Shown: positions 23,960 through 35,150, numbered from the stretch's first letter. The stretch: DNA of 64,000 nt from Rhododendron vialii (GCF_030253575.1 NC_080558.1:36649611-36713610); one strand, 5' to 3'. The notes: generated by a model from the letters alone, not told the origin. Made by a program: numbers and translations.

Positions 23960-24225
23960 ATGACCAGGGGCAAGTCCTGACCACTTCATTGCCGAGCTTT
24001 TAAGATCGGTGGGCCTACTACTCCTCCCCATCGGCCTCCTCCTTGTCATCGTATTCCTCTCCTCCGACGCTGGCTCCGCCTTCTCCGGCCTCTTCTCCAC
24101 CGGCGAACCCGACTCCATCCACCGTGTCATCACCCATTGGAGTCGCCCTGTTTCTAGTTCTGATCCTTTTTCTCCTTTTCAACCGGGTCTTCATTTTCCA
24201 CGGCGACGATGGATCGGATGAGTAA
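23960..24225 (+). pseudogene. Small two-helix membrane-protein gene, frame broken
   Basis: From the ATG the frame closes after six codons. Shifting by one base restores DHFIAELLRSVGLLLLPIG, then a hydrophobic helix and the segment SSDAGSAFSGLFSTGEPDS. A second one-base shift near 24120 is needed to continue into SPIGVALFLVLILFLLFNRV and an acidic end with a stop at 24225. The pieces together look like a protein of about 85-90 residues with two membrane helices. I do not recognise the family with certainty. High GC, a CT-rich leader and a TATA box argue for a real ancestral gene. Two one-base insertions suggest a pseudogene; sequencing error is the alternative. Confidence 0.5.
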
Positions 24226-24488
24226 TATTGGTCGTGTTTATTTATGATGAATTATTTATTTATTTATTATGATATCATTTTCTCATGTTTTCTTCTCTGT
24301 TTCTTATATTTATTAGTACATACGTATATAAAGTATCGGTATCTGTTTCTTCTATGTTTTGTTTTTTGCAAAATGATGTATTCCATTGGATATCGATTAA
24401 CTTCGAACGAAATTTTGATAGCATTATGAAATATTGTTGATCATATTATATATGATTGTGTTGGCATAAAACACATTCCAAACATCCA

Positions 24489-25179
24489 CAGATAACTTTA
24501 TATGTTTCAGATCTATCTTCGTTTTTTGATAACGTACAGAGAACAAATTGGGAGATATAAGATTATATGTGCGCTTTTGTTAATGTATTATCAAACATAA
24601 GACAAGAACACAGATTGTGACATATAAATTTATATGTGCATTTTTTCAACATACGGAGAACATTTTTGGCATAGTACAAAGTCCAGTCTGTTCAAATATA
24701 CACATCTAATATTATATGTGCTTGTGTTGGCAAAAAATATGTTCCAGATATCAATAGATAACCTTATATGTCTCAAATCTATCTTTGTTTTTTATAACAT
24801 ATAGAAGACAGATTGGGACATATAAGATTATATGTACACTTTTGTTAATGTAGTACCAAACATAAGACAAGAACGCAGATTGAGACAGATAACATTATAT
24901 ATTAAGGTGAGGCACGTTCAAGAAGGAAATGACTCAAAATAGATGATAAAAAGAAAAGAAAAGAAAAGAAAAGAAATTTTTTTGTCACACATATGGCGTT
25001 ATATGTTAAGGGTTGGCGGGTTCAGGAAGGAAATGGCTCAAAATAGAAATAAAAAAGAAAATAATTTTTTTTGTCACACATATAACGTTATATGTTGGCG
25101 TGGTGGTGATGGAGGTGGCGTGGTGGTGGGGGTGGTACAAAAAAAAGAGAAATTTTTGTTACACAGATAACGTTATATG
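24489..25179. repeat. Array of ten 16-bp palindromes (CATATAAnnTTATATG)
   Basis: Sites start at 24489, 24554, 24621, 24703, 24755, 24819, 24886, 24990, 25079 and 25164. Those at 24621 (CATATAAATTTATATG) and 25079 (CATATAACGTTATATG) are perfect palindromes; the others have one to four mismatches. Spacing is 52 to 104 bp. Part of the regularity comes from a larger duplication of about 265 bp (24460-24640 and 24728-24900), and part from units near 25.0-25.18 kb beginning GTCACACATAT. Confidence 0.85.
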
Positions 25180-25250
25180 TTGGAGTGGTGGTGGTGGTGG
25201 TGGTGGAGTGGTGGTGGTGGCGGCGGAGGTGGAGGTGGTGGTGGTTACAT
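25095..25250. repeat. GGT/GGC-rich minisatellite
   Basis: A run of GTGGTGGTGG and GGTGGCGG words immediately after the palindrome array. Its Gly/Val-rich open frame is an artefact. Confidence 0.85.
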
Positions 25251-25385
25251 GGTTGCAACAAGATCGAAAAAAATGGAAAAATACATTTTTTGTGTTAGCC
25301 AAACAAGGCCCTTGTTTCTTTACATAGGGTTAAGAACTTTAAAAGTGGATTAGTGAGGTTAGAAACATGCTATAGTGGACCTCCC

Positions 25386-26494
25386 AAAAATTCTCCCTTA
25401 TTATTTTGGCCTTGTTTGCCATGAATTGTAGTATCCTTATGTTGCATTATCTGAGTTTTGGAATTCAGAATTATATCTTTGAAGTTAACTCGCGATTCAC
25501 ATTCGTGAGTACGATCTTACGAGCACCGTAAATTGTGCTCAACTACGAGTTTGTTGGACAATTGATGATCCATATTCTCCTTCTGTTCTTTGATTTCAGA
25601 ACTCTGGACCACGTTGGGGTGTTTGGCAAGTGGGAAATTTCCTATTCTGGAGTTATCAGCTATTACGTTTTGATGACTTTTAAGGTCTTCAAGAGGTGGT
25701 AGAAACTGAAGTCGGACTTGAAGCCAGCTATCATTTTTCACAATTCCTCGGTATGGGTCAATGGATTGCAAACTGCCTTCTCCACTATGCACACGGCTTT
25801 ATGTTTGTTAAATATATGGAAACCAAAAAGGGGGGAAAAAAAACATTTTTTTTGCAGTTTCATAGTTTTCTGCTGCTGCTGTTGTTGGTAAATTTTGTAG
25901 TTTCATAGTTGTCCAATAAATCCCATGTATTTCTCAGGGACTTTGTCAGTTCTTTATTGTGTAGGTTGTTTTTCTTCTGCATATGTAGTGAAGCCGTATT
26001 GTGTTTCTTGTGTATGCTATTTGTAAGAAACAATTGGAATGTGAGGTATATCATGTATGCCTTGATTGCAGGGGAGGCTCCACCTCCATTTCCACCACAT
26101 TCATGCTCTGTGAATTATTCATCCCCACTTCCTGATGGATGTGTAGAACGCTGGCGGCGGCATGCTTGACACATAGAGAGTCGGACGGGAAGTAGTGTTT
26201 CCAGTTGCAGATGGGTGAGACTCACCTGTAAGAACCTGCCCTTGGGAGGGAAAGGGGCCTGTCCTCTTTTGGAGTGCAACTGTGTGTGTGTGTGTGTGTG
26301 TGTGTCGAATTAAATTATATACACTTGCAATGTATACATTCTTTTCCTCCAAAACAATGGTCTTGACAAAACATGAATTTCTACGTCTTACAAGTATAGC
26401 ATATACGAACACAAACATCTGGGGGTCCATGCACACCACGTAGATGACATGATCTCAACCATAAATGGCCACAGCACACTAGAATTGTGAAAAC
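25386..26494 (+). other. Flank of the Copia element with a possible terminal exon
   Basis: No complete gene. The segment 26072-26169, after TTGATTGCAG, reads GEAPPPFPPHSCSVNYSS and ends in a stop after WRRHA, resembling a last exon. A segment near 25604-25683, after TTTGATTTCAG, has an open hydrophobic frame. I recognise neither and cannot join them. A (TG)n run is at 26281-26305. Confidence 0.3.
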
Positions 26495-26848
26495 TGTAAG
26501 AAAAGTCTTGCTAAGTTGGCTGATTGCATTAAAGGAAATGGGTGGGATAGTAGTACATGTTGTTAGTTAGGGCACATAGTTAATTCTATGGGGTCTCTCT
26601 CTCATTAATTGTCCTCTCCCCCATTTTCCTATAAATGTAGGTGTAATTGGAGAGATATGTAGAGTATGAATATCAATGAGAAAGAAAAGGCATAGAGCAG
26701 AAAAGAGAAACACTGAGTATAATATAATAGGTCCTGAAGATCTACTTTGCTCTTGATAGTTCTTGGAGAAACTATCCTTCTATATATTTGTGTCTACCTT
26801 TTAATTTAGTTTATGCAATCTTATTTATTTTGCGTTAGTTTTATAACA
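26495..26848 (+). repeat. Copia 5' LTR
   Basis: A 354-bp LTR running from TGTAAGAAAAGTC to GTTTTATAACA. A CCTATAAATG box near 26630 is the likely TATA region. It matches the 3' LTR along its full length. Confidence 0.93.
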
Positions 26849-26863
26849 CGTTATCAACACGAG
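26849..26863 (+). other. Primer-binding site region
   Basis: CGTTATCAACACGAG directly follows the 5' LTR. It matches the ACGTTATCAGCACGAG-type site found in many plant Copia elements, with a G to A change. Confidence 0.65.
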
Positions 26864-27094
26864 TCTCTACCATACTAAGAAAGGTAAATGCTTTATATTT
26901 CATGTAACTCACTTGTTCATATGCTCTGCTTACTATATCTTTCTCCTGCATAATATACGTAAGTAGTATATGCTAAAAAAAAGGGTACATGAAGTATTTA
27001 CCAATTATAAATCCTGAAGAATTCTATTTACAATAAAAGAAAAGGAATACCTGAAGTATTCTACTAGTAAATACTTATATATATATATATATTA

Positions 27095-27458
27095 GGGCGG
27101 TTCCGGGGACACTTAAAAAAACACCTCATAGTTTCCAATCAAATTTTGATGATCCGAGTCGCTCAATGTGATCAGAACGTGATTTTAAGAGTACTCGTTA
27201 GAAATCAGCAAAAAAAATGACCAAAAAGGGCTTGATCCGAATAGTTTCGAACAGTTTTTTATTGAACAGTTCAAATAAAAACTGCTTAAATCAAGCATTT
27301 TCTGGTCATTTTTTTTGCTAATTTCTCGCGGGCATCCTTAAAATCACATTCTGCACATATTGAACGGTTCGAATCATAAAAATTTGATCGGGAACTATAA
27401 GATTGAGATTTGGGGTGTTTTTTTTAAGTGTTTTTTTGGGTGTCTCTTGAACCGTCCC
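27095..27458. mobile_element. Foldback MITE in (TA)n, copy 2
   Basis: Same family as 5315-5692. It begins GGGCGGTTCCGGGGACACTT, ends TGTCTCTTGAACCGTCCC, has long pairing arms, and has TA runs on both sides. It was inserted into the Copia internal region, so it is younger than the Copia. Confidence 0.85.
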
Positions 27459-27469
27459 ATATATATATA

Positions 27470-27653
27470 CTAGTGTTATCCCGTGCCTACGGCACTACGC
27501 ATCCCTGTTGGAAGGGCATGGCAGTTGTGTGATTTAGGTGAAAACCATGTGCACTTAACCGGGAAGTGAGAAGATATACTACAGCCATTGGATCAAATGA
27601 ATCTAGGCCGTTCCAACAACTTGTCCCAACACCTTTCTGTTTTATAATAGAGA
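27470..27653 (-). mobile_element. Mini-Helitron H1 (184 bp)
   Basis: On the minus strand it starts TCTCTATTATAAAACAG and ends in a GTGCC-GTAG-GCAC hairpin followed by GGGATAACACTAG. It lies between A and T of the host, as expected of Helitrons (5' TC, 3' CTAG, no target duplication). It is nearly colinear with 61695-61880. No coding capacity. Confidence 0.85.
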
Positions 27654-27744
27654 TATATGAAAAAAAGGGTAGAATACTTGAATTATTTTGCACAATATGA
27701 AAAAAATGAGAACACCCGAAGTATTTTTTGCAACAAAGTGGGCG

Positions 27745-27845
27745 GGTCTTCAATATTGAATCCACCACACCGCTTCGAACCCGTGACCTCCATAAGGGAA
27801 ACCACGAGTTTGGCTACTGAGCTAACCCTAGTGGTTAACCATATA
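27745..27845 (-). mobile_element. tRNA-derived SINE head
   Basis: On the minus strand GGTTAGCTCAGTAGCCAAAC (A-box-like TAGCTCAGTAG) is followed about 30 bp later by GGTCACGGGTTCGAAGC (B-box GGTTCGAA). This is the Pol III promoter layout of a tRNA-derived SINE. It is not a tRNA gene: the acceptor ends do not pair. The tail runs into AT-rich sequence next to mini-Helitron H1. Confidence 0.7.
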
Positions 27846-28096
27846 GCAGCAAATTTATTTATTTATTTCATCCCCTCTGTTATTTTTCTAGATAAATGTT
27901 TAAATTTGTCATCTACATTACTATTTGTTCACCCTTGTCAACTTGTCATGGGAAAGGACTGAACATTTATTTTGCAATTGATAACAAGAAGCACAAACAG
28001 TCTTTGGTATAAATTTCGATAGCTTGAGTCAAAATTTAAATAGTAAATTTCCTTCGGATTATTGTTGTCTGAACATGCATGACTCTTACAAAATAT

Positions 28097-28097
28097 G

Positions 28098-28173
<76 letters not shown>
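28097..28173. repeat. (TA)n(GA)n compound microsatellite
   Basis: About 24 bp of TA followed by about 52 bp of GA inside the Copia. Confidence 0.95.
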
Positions 28174-28176
<3 letters not shown>

Positions 28177-28489
28177 AATGCATATGTATATTGCAAGTCA
28201 GTATCTTGAAAAAGACAAAAAGTAGAAGTTGGAATTGAATTGATTTTATAACCCTTGTTTTCTCAAAGTTTTAGATAAACATGGTTTATCCCACATCTTT
28301 GTTAATGTTATATTCTAACCCTGCAAGTTTATGTAAATATTATTTAGCTCATATAGGTCTGATTATTATATCATGATCCATGAGATTATTATTGCATAAT
28401 ATAAGTCAATTAAATTTGGCTCGCTCATTTAATTATCCCTAATTTAGATTCTTATCTAAATTGAAATATCCTATCTCAAAGTGGAGATA

Positions 28490-29127
28490 TCATTATTGAA
28501 AAGGATATGCTGAAAAAGACATCCTTCATTTTTCACGCCTCAAATATGCTCCTGCAGCAACAATACAAAGAGTGTTCGTATGTACTCATTTAATTTTCTG
28601 TATACTGGTTGCTGAACAGAATAGTAATGAGAAATCACAAGTCTCATCCAGTTTGTTCTGTACCATTCCCAGAAGCAAATAGAGCCCATTTTTCAAGTCA
28701 GGGACGAGACTGTGGTCATGGACATGGGTATGTGCGTGAAGCTACTAAGTTCGTGGAGGATATATTCAGAAATTAAGCACGAAACCATATTTTACCCAGA
28801 AGTGCAATAAATGGATTAGACCAGGAGTGTCTAAAGAAAAGGGGAAGAACTTGAAAAATTAGCCTCCCAAGGATTATGATGACTTTTGCTACAGATATGG
28901 AGCAAAAGGGCATTGGTCACGTACCTATCGTACATCAAGGCATTTAGTGAAACTTTACCAGTCATCTAACAAGGAAAAGGGAAAAGAAATTGAAACAAGT
29001 TTCACTAGTCAGATTAATAATGATCAATCTGAACTTTTTGAATCTTTTGATATCTCTGAATATCTTACTGAACCAAATGAAACGAAAAATGATTTCTATG
29101 ATAATGAAAATGACTACCTTGAATGAT
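28490..29127 (+). pseudogene. Copia GAG remnant
   Basis: Several short frames separated by stops. Near 28885 the peptide FCYRYGAKGHWSRTY is a CCHC zinc knuckle in which the second and fourth Cys positions are now Tyr, so nucleic-acid binding would be lost. An acidic stretch ends near 29127, as GAG C-termini often do. Confidence 0.65.
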
Positions 29128-29279
29128 CCCAGTAGTTAGATTAAATTGTATTTTCCTATTTATATTGCATGTAATTAATTTGAAAGTATCTTAGGTTGTT
29201 TTTATCATTTGAAAGTATCAATTTATGGATTTTGAATTTACATTTTTGCATATAATAGGGGCATGGATACTAACAATGC

Positions 29280-30261
29280 GTTGTCAAAAAGAAAGATAAC
29301 CGGTGAAGATATTTGTTTGGTAGACAGTGGTACAACACATACCATTCTTCGGGATAACAAATAATTTAAACAATTGACAAAAATACAAGCAAATGTCAAT
29401 ATAATATCAGGATCCACAAACCTAATTGAGGGCTTTGGAAGAGTGAATATTGTGTTAACAAATGGGACAAATTTAAGTATTGATAATGCTCTGTATTCTA
29501 CCAGATCCAGAAGAAATCTTCTAAGTTTCAAAGATATACGTTGTAATGGTTACCATATTGAAACCATCAGCCAAGGTCAAGAAGAGTATTTATATATCAC
29601 TTCTAATGTATCTGGCCAGAAGCTAGTATTAGAAAAAAATTATGCATTCTCTTTTGGGCTATATTATACAACGATTAGAACAATTGAATCATATGCGGTT
29701 ATGCACCAGAAGTGCTCTAATCCAAAACTTTTCATGCTATGGCATGATCGCCTTGGGCATCCAGGTTCAATAATGATGCATTGTATTGTCGAAAATTCAC
29801 ATGGACATCCGTTAAAGAGCCGAAAGATTTTTTTGCCTAGCAATTACCCCTGTAATGCTTGTTCGCAAGGGAAACTGATAACTAGACCATCTATCTCTAA
29901 AATCGTTGAGTCTCCATCCTTTTTACAAAGAGTTCAATGGGATATTTGTGGTCCAATACACCCATTTTATGGATCATTTCGCTATTTCATGATTTTAGTT
30001 GATGTCTCAACGAGATGGCACATACTTGTTTATTATCTACACGAAATGTTGCATTTGCTAGATTTCTTGCCCAGATAATCAGATTACGAGCACAATTTTC
30101 GGATCACCCAATCAAGACAATTCGTTTGGACAATGTTGGAGAATTCACATCTCAGGCATTTAATGATTACTGTATGTCAATAGGTATTGATGTTGAACAT
30201 ACTGTTGCGCACACACATACCCAAAATGGTTTAGCTGAGTCTTTTATTAAAAGATTTCAAC
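29280..30261 (+). pseudogene. Copia protease and integrase, 5' part
   Basis: LVDSGTTHTI holds the aspartic protease DSG motif, followed by a stop at about 29362. The next frame (29374 onward) carries the GAG-pre-integrase HHCC signature (WHDRLGHPG, then CNACSQGK). The integrase core starts at VQWDICGPI, with the first Asp. A frameshift near 30040 moves to the frame with RLDNVGEF (second Asp) and HTQNGLAES (catalytic Glu). The frame is then cut by a solo LTR insertion at 30262 and resumes at about 34107. Confidence 0.85.
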
Positions 30262-31337
30262 TGTCACGACCCAAATCCAGCTGATTTGAATATCATGGCC
30301 GGCCAGTGAGTCTGCCTCACCAAAGGCCTCTATTGCTTCTTCTTTTTTTAAAGAAAGAAATATACTTAACATTTGCGGAAGCGATCTATAAAAAAATAAA
30401 AGTCACTAGATTTTCCTTTTAATTACGGAGACATGAGCTACATTTTTTTTTCTCGTTTCCCTTCCACTACATAACCTCGACATAAGCTTAATGGTATAGT
30501 TACTCGGCCCGTCCTTCTACTATTTCTGATTATCTGAAAAGAAAGATTTCAACAAACATAAGCCACTGCTTGTGTGAGATTATGAATTATCGGAGTTACA
30601 CGACCTACCATGGAATTTTTAAAATCCTTTTTATCAGAGAAAAGCAAGAATCATAACCTCAGTTTTTCATGGCTTGAACTGTAACCAATACCATAACTTC
30701 AGCTTTTTATGGCTTGAGCTGTAACCAAAACATTTCTGTGTATAACATAACATATCATAACATAATAATATGATACCATCCAACGATTACCGCCGGTACT
30801 GAGGGAGTGACCCCCAATGCGCATAACTTGAATTGATCAATTAAATTGGACACCCGGCTGTGCCCCTTTCCATTCCGCCCTTATCACACCGTTCACACTA
30901 GTATCTTTAACGTTCCCTAGATTCAGAGACATCGTTCGGATGTATCGATAATACTTTTTCCATAATTTGTTCAAAATATCATAATTCCATGGTATATTTG
31001 CTACAAAAGAATTCGAGTGTTAAATAACCATACTTTAGTAAGCCAAAAATAAAACTTCTACGAAAAATTCATGTAACAGGGATAATTCATAACTCACCTT
31101 TCTGCATCCGAATTTTACCGTGTCAAATCGGGTCCTAGAACAGTACATAAACAATTAGAAATACTAAAATTGAGGTTGAGTTATTAACTCCAAACGAGAA
31201 CTTCATCATAAATTGTGTTGATTCCTATGTGGCGTGAGGAGTGTGTGTATACGGGAAAACTTTCTTGATTTATTGCTAAGTGATATTCCATTGGCAATAC
31301 ATCGTTCAATTAATCGGCAGTAGACTACATGCCCCAC

Positions 31338-31338
<1 letters not shown>

Positions 31339-31380
<42 letters not shown>
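31339..31380. repeat. Poly-C tract, 42 bp
   Basis: An uninterrupted C run. Its length is unlikely to be exact because such tracts are error-prone in sequencing. Confidence 0.9.
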
Positions 31381-31741
31381 TTCTTTTTTTGTTTTTTGTT
31401 TTACTATGATTAATACCATGACATGTCTCAGTTACAAATGCCATGAGCCAATTTTCGGCAAGCATGACTTATGCTAAAAACAAAGCTAATTTTGTTGTTA
31501 TTACAATTGTGTGTGCCCGTGTGAGATATATATATTACTGTGTGTGTGTGTTGAGTGTGAGGAAGAGATGTATCAGTACTCACCTCTTAAATTCTCTTTT
31601 CTTCCTTTTTTTTTCTTCTTCCTTATTTTCCTCTTTCCCCACCCTTCCCTCTCTCTTATATTTTCTTCTTTTCTTTGGTTGTGTTTGTGTGTGTCGTGTG
31701 GGGTGGGGTGGTGTGTGTTTGTGTGGAAGAGGTGCTAGCTA

Positions 31742-33564
31742 TCTCTATTATAAAACAGAAGGGTGTGAGGACAAATTGTTGGAACGGTTCAGATTCATTT
31801 GATCCAAAGGTTATAGTGCATCCTCCTATTTCTCGGTTAAGTGTCCACGGTTTTCACCTAAATCACACAACTGCCATCCCCTTCCACCTTTCACGCTTAT
31901 TTCTAGGGGTTTCACATTTATTTCAAATTCCAAACCTCCGTCTTCTCCGTTTTCTTCTGTTCCCATCGCCGTGCACGCTGGAACTTCGGATCGCCACCAT
32001 ATCGCCACACCAGTCCATGTTTGAAATCCCACTCACTTTCTCTCTCAGCAAAAGGCAGTCCCAAGACTCAAATTTTGAAACCCCATTCATGTTTTTTGAT
32101 TTGCCTAACATCTCTGATTCTCTGGTTTTGATAAGTATTATCAAATAGCAAGGTAAGTCCTTTTTTTTAATGGGTACTTGGATATAAATTGATTGATGTG
32201 CTCCTTTCTCAATTGTGCTTGATCGATAATTTCTGTATTCTGCCAATATTTTTTTTTACTTTCCTGCTTTGATTTTATTTTGACATTCTGTTGTCTATCA
32301 ATTGGGAAAGTACTGTAGAACTCTAGAATGGTAAATGGTGAAGGGGGTTATTGCAAGGTTTTGACTTTGAAACGAGACATGCATATACAAGGGCCTTTGT
32401 GCAGGGCAGGGCTGTACTTTGCCTTTGCCCAATCTTTTTTTCCAAAAATCTGAAACACCAGAGACATGTGTTCGCTTCTCTTCTCCTTTTTAATGAAGGG
32501 CATGAGCCTTGGTCCCTGTGGGTTGCGCATGTTCTCTTTACAGGAGGACCTAACCACTTAAAGGGGGCTGTGATTCACAATTTTTGCAAAGTTTTGACTT
32601 TCAAAAAAATTTGCATCTACCTGTCTTAAAGAAAGAAAAAACAAAGCAAGAATGCTACAACAAGAGGTCCAAATGTGAGCAGTGTAGCTTAGGGAGCAAA
32701 GGCCATTTTGCATTTCTTTCCCTTTAAACAACTTTTTTTTTTTTCGTTTTTTGGTAACTTCTCTTTGAATAAGTTCTTGCTTCACTCCTTTATGTTTTTA
32801 GTTCGACAGTCAGGGATGTTCGGGCCAACTTTTTTATCCAAACAAAGGCAAACCATCTACGGCGCCAGAACTATGGTATTCACAATGAATTACTTTCCTG
32901 TGGCTTGACTCCAAGAAATCGAACCTTGATCGATAGAAGGTCCTAAACTACCTTAGTGGTGCTAGAGAGGGACCACTAAATTTATATTTTGTTAGCATCA
33001 TTATATCTGGTGGGTCCTTATCGATTTGCATTTTTTCTCTACATATGAAAAAGTAAGATGGCAGAATCTATGATCAGATTGACTGTATTCAAGAACCAAT
33101 TTTAAAGAGATTGAATTTGTTACTTCACTATATATAAAATGAGTGAATTTGTCAGGGTGCTGTGAAGATCTTTGATGCTGATGGTGTACATTTCTGCTCT
33201 ATATTGAGTGTTTTTCTACTACTAATTTGCTTCTCTATGATATGATGGTGTTTCTACCCATATTTGACGAAATCCCATCTCTCTATTGGAAATATGTTTA
33301 TGTTTGTTGCTGCTTAGTTTTAACTTTTTACCTGGTATTTATTGGAATTCCATAAGCAAATTGATAATTCTTTGTAGCTAGCTTAAAGGTTTAGTTGGGG
33401 GAGTGTCATAAGCACGGGTAATTCTATTTCATGCCACTAAGAAGAGGATCACATACTACACACTAATGAATCGATTTAGTGTTTGAGCCACTAGCTAGCA
33501 AATACCGTAGGCACGGGCAATTTCAATCGGGATGCGTAGTGCCGTAAGCACGGGCAAACACTAG
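31742..33564 (+). mobile_element. Helitron H2, non-autonomous, 1.8 kb
   Basis: It starts TCTCTATTATAAAACAG and its first about 130 bp parallel the mini-Helitrons. It ends GTGCCGTAAGCACGGGCAAACACTAG, a hairpin of 5-bp arms plus CTAG, and sits between A and T. There is no Rep/helicase coding. The interior (about 31.9-33.4 kb) is unrelated to the minis and may include captured sequence. Two more hairpin-like ends (AAGCACGGG near 33415, GTAGGCACGGG near 33507) lie upstream of the final one. Confidence 0.82.
32805..32975 (-). mobile_element. SINE-like segment inside Helitron H2
   Basis: On the minus strand a B-box-like GGTTCGATTTC follows TAGCACCACTAAGGTAG, a weak A-box candidate. It could be a SINE head or a chance tRNA-like match; tail and duplication are not seen. 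Confidence 0.35.
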
Positions 33565-34106
33565 TTTATAATAAACTAGTAAGATCTAGGGTACATCTAG
33601 AAAGATCTCATCTTATCCAATCATATCTAATATTATCTAGAATAATCTAGGATTATCTAATCTCTAAAATAATCTAATAAAATCTAACAAAATCTAATAA
33701 AATCTAACAAAACATAATTAATAGAATCTAGGTGTATCCTCCAAAATCTAGAATATTCTTTAGGGATTTCTATCCGGTTTTGTCCTATAATAAGACACCG
33801 ACTCTTTTCCGGATTATTCTGCTCGAAACCCACGGTTCTCCACCTCGCAGAAATTCGTGCCTTATTCTCGTGTCGTAATGATCTTAACATGGTGGGGCAA
33901 TATCGGTAGAGCTTAATAAAAATTGACACATAAGCAAAAAAATATTCTAATTTTTTTTTTTTTTTAGATGTTACGTCACAACTAGTATACTTTTTAAATC
34001 CTAACGGCAAGCGACCACTAAATGTTATACTGCTTATTATTATTAGCATTGAATATATATATTTTATCACCTTATTTATTTTTAAAAGTCGGGGTGTTAC
34101 ATCAAC

Positions 34107-34480
34107 TGATTGCTCGTCTGTTGCTCATGAAAACAAAATTATCAGTCTCTACTTGGGGTCATGCTATTTTACATGCTGCTTCTCTAATTTGTGTCAGGCC
34201 AACTGCATATCACAAATACTCACCTACACAACTTGTATTTGGTCAACAACCGAATATCTCTCACTTAAGAGTTTTTGGTTGTGCTGTGTATGTACCTATT
34301 GCACCTCCCCAACGCACTAAAATAGGTCATTAACGTAGACTTGGAATCTAAATAGGTTTTGACTCTCCATATATCATTAGATACCTTGAACCCTTAACAT
34401 GTGATCTTTTTAAGGCACGTTTTGAGGATTGTCATTTTGATGAATCAGTGTTCCCACCATTAGGGGGAGATAAATTGCAG
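34107..34480 (+). pseudogene. Copia integrase, 3' part
   Basis: The frame resumes after the solo LTR. WGHAILHAASLICVRP and SPTQLVFGQQPNISHLRVFG are the conserved end of the Copia integrase and its C-terminal domain. A stop at about 34333 and later stops break the frame. Confidence 0.85.
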
Positions 34481-35150
34481 CCAGAAGCTCGAGGTGAAAT
34501 TACTTGGAATGCTTTGACATTATCTCATCTTGATCCGTGTACTAATCAATGTGACCCAGAAGTTCAAAGGATTATTCATTTGCAAGGTATTGCAAATCAA
34601 AAAAACTACTGGATGTATTCACCAACACAAAGAAGGTAACTAAGTCTCATATACCAGCTGCTAACATTCCAGCACGCATTGAAGTTCCTGCAGAACAAAA
34701 CCACTGGCATAGTAGGTGATGAGTCTAAGGCACACCAGAAGCGTGGGAGACCTGTCGGTGCAAGAGATAAATTTCTCCAAAAGAGGAAAAACCAAGACAA
34801 AGAGGCTGAAGTAGCCAGTACTCTCGAAGAGACCAAGCTAATAAATTCAAGTGCTTCTGGAGAGGCTAAACCCACAAAATAGGTAAATGAAAGAATGAAT
34901 CATTCAATATTTTCCTGTAAGTATAAATCTCCTGAAGAGAAGTCTTCCGAAGAGTTATTTCCTGAAGAGGATTAGGTACCTGAAAGTAATGAGATCTCAA
35001 TACATTATATGAATACGAATAGAAACAAAACTGTTGTCGACAACGTATTTTCGTTTAAAGTTGCTCTTGACATTACCAAAAGTAATGAGAACATTACTAG
35101 AAGTAATAAAGAAAGTGAATCACAAACTGTTGAGGAATGTCAACATAGAA
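34481..35150 (+). pseudogene. Copia linker between integrase and RT
   Basis: Lys- and Glu-rich frames (for example GRPVGARDKFLQKRKNQDKE) are typical of the poorly conserved segment before Copia RT. Stops interrupt it. Confidence 0.6.

Larger units (their letters stand above)
23734..25385. mobile_element. Element bounded by long divergent inverted repeats (Pack-MULE-like candidate)
   Basis: About 62 bp at the left, containing GGGTCCACTGTAG, then AACCCAGTTAGTCCACTT, then TAGACCCT, matches the complement of 25325-25385 (GGTCCACTATAG, then AACCTCACTAATCCACTT, then TAACCCT) with many substitutions. AAAAATT lies just outside both ends and could be part of a target duplication. The interior holds a GC-rich broken gene fragment with its own TATA and leader, then a palindrome array. 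Long inverted repeats around a captured gene piece suggest a Mutator-type element; no transposase is present, so this is inference. Confidence 0.45.
30262..34101. mobile_element. Nested solo-LTR-like insertion in the Copia integrase
   Basis: It starts TGTCACGACCCAAATCC, ends GTCGGGGTGTTACA (TG...CA, short inverted ends) and is flanked by TCAAC at 30257-30261 and 34102-34106. Removing it restores continuity of the integrase region. Without the 1.8-kb Helitron inside, it is about 2.0 kb, has no gag-pol motif, and looks like a solo LTR of another family. TGTCACGACCC ends are known from plant Ty3-type LTRs; that assignment is from memory and tentative. Confidence 0.75.

Noticed and set aside
24440..25180. 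CRISPR-like array
   Set aside because: Repeats are palindromic and irregularly spaced, spacers are themselves repeated, and this is a plant nuclear context.
25013..25327. Val/Gly-rich frame
   Set aside because: Translation of the GGT minisatellite.
27745..27845. tRNA gene on the minus strand
   Set aside because: A- and B-box-like words are present, but stems do not pair as in a tRNA; a SINE head fits better.
31675..32148. 157-codon open frame
   Set aside because: It crosses the Helitron H2 start at 31742, begins in a GT-rich repeat and has no domain.
30262..34101. Complete second LTR retrotransposon
   Set aside because: No second LTR, primer site or gag-pol motif inside; after removing the Helitron, only about 2.0 kb of LTR-like sequence remains.
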